This document shows, one piece after another, positions 63,846-64,000 of a stretch of 64,000 bases of DNA. The stretch's first letter is position 1; every line of letters begins with the position of its first letter. This DNA is from Arbacia lixula. Lineage: Eukaryota > Echinodermata > Echinoidea > Arbacioida > Arbaciidae. A program made the position numbers and the translations under genes. The DNA is taken from positions 15,766,336 to 15,830,335 of the forward strand of contig OZ022591.1 of NCBI GenBank assembly GCA_963669155.1, in the 5' to 3' direction. Below the pieces are notes generated by a model. The model worked only from the letters and a program-made list of their open reading frames with translations, searched no databases and was not told the origin of the DNA.

Positions 63846-64000
63846 CTTGGGGTAAGGAAGAATATAATCCTCCCATCCACCACAGCCCAATCTCATTATG
63901 AAGATCATCATTATCAATACTGTATTCATGATCCAAGTTGTGGAAATAAATGAAATGAAACTATTGTATCATCATTTAGAGGAAAACAAAGCCACCACTG

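Overview
This window is nuclear DNA of an animal. Its genes are split by many GT-AG introns, and it is crowded with microsatellites, foldback MITEs and several non-LTR retrotransposon families. The two conserved genes and the style of the repeats fit a marine deuterostome invertebrate, most likely an echinoderm such as a sea urchin. The phylum is inferred; nothing here is diagnostic of a species.

Left third (5.9-23.3 kb, minus strand): a complete 15-exon gene for the TFIIH core subunit p44 (GTF2H2/SSL1). The exons join in phase to 408 codons plus a stop. Its introns hold MITEs, a 157-bp satellite array with a nuclear-receptor DR1 motif in each unit, a hAT-like element of about 1.9 kb, and LINE fragments. 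Just past its stop codon, part of the last exon has been tandemly copied about four times and has decayed. A promoter-like segment lies upstream near 24.0 kb.

Middle (24-44 kb): mostly intergenic. It contains foldback elements at 28.4-29.4 kb, a broken CR1/L2-like LINE interrupted by a DNA transposon (30.4-32.7 kb), and a decayed plus-strand DUF829/TMEM53-like gene copy that keeps its intron but has frameshifts and an internal stop (35.5-36.5 kb). It also holds a foldback element built from short TTCGTTATTCCGAAGG-type repeats, tRNA-like sequences, and a Tc1/mariner remnant.

Right third (44-64 kb, minus strand): the 3' end of a perlecan (HSPG2) homologue, read as laminin-G2 (part), EGF, EGF, laminin-G3, stop. 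The gene continues beyond the right edge of the window. Its 7.4-kb intron carries a nearly full-length Tx1/L1-type LINE of 6.7 kb on the opposite strand. The LINE has a 5' end made of tandem units of about 480 bp, each with a POU octamer, and sits inside a GT-rich minisatellite whose units also copy the neighbouring exon's splice donor.

The two real genes act in unrelated processes (transcription and DNA repair; basement membrane). I see no operon, CRISPR array or prokaryotic mobile system. The most interesting material is at the interface of repeats and genes: the exon-tail duplication, the copied splice donors, the LINE promoter monomers, and the DR1 satellite.
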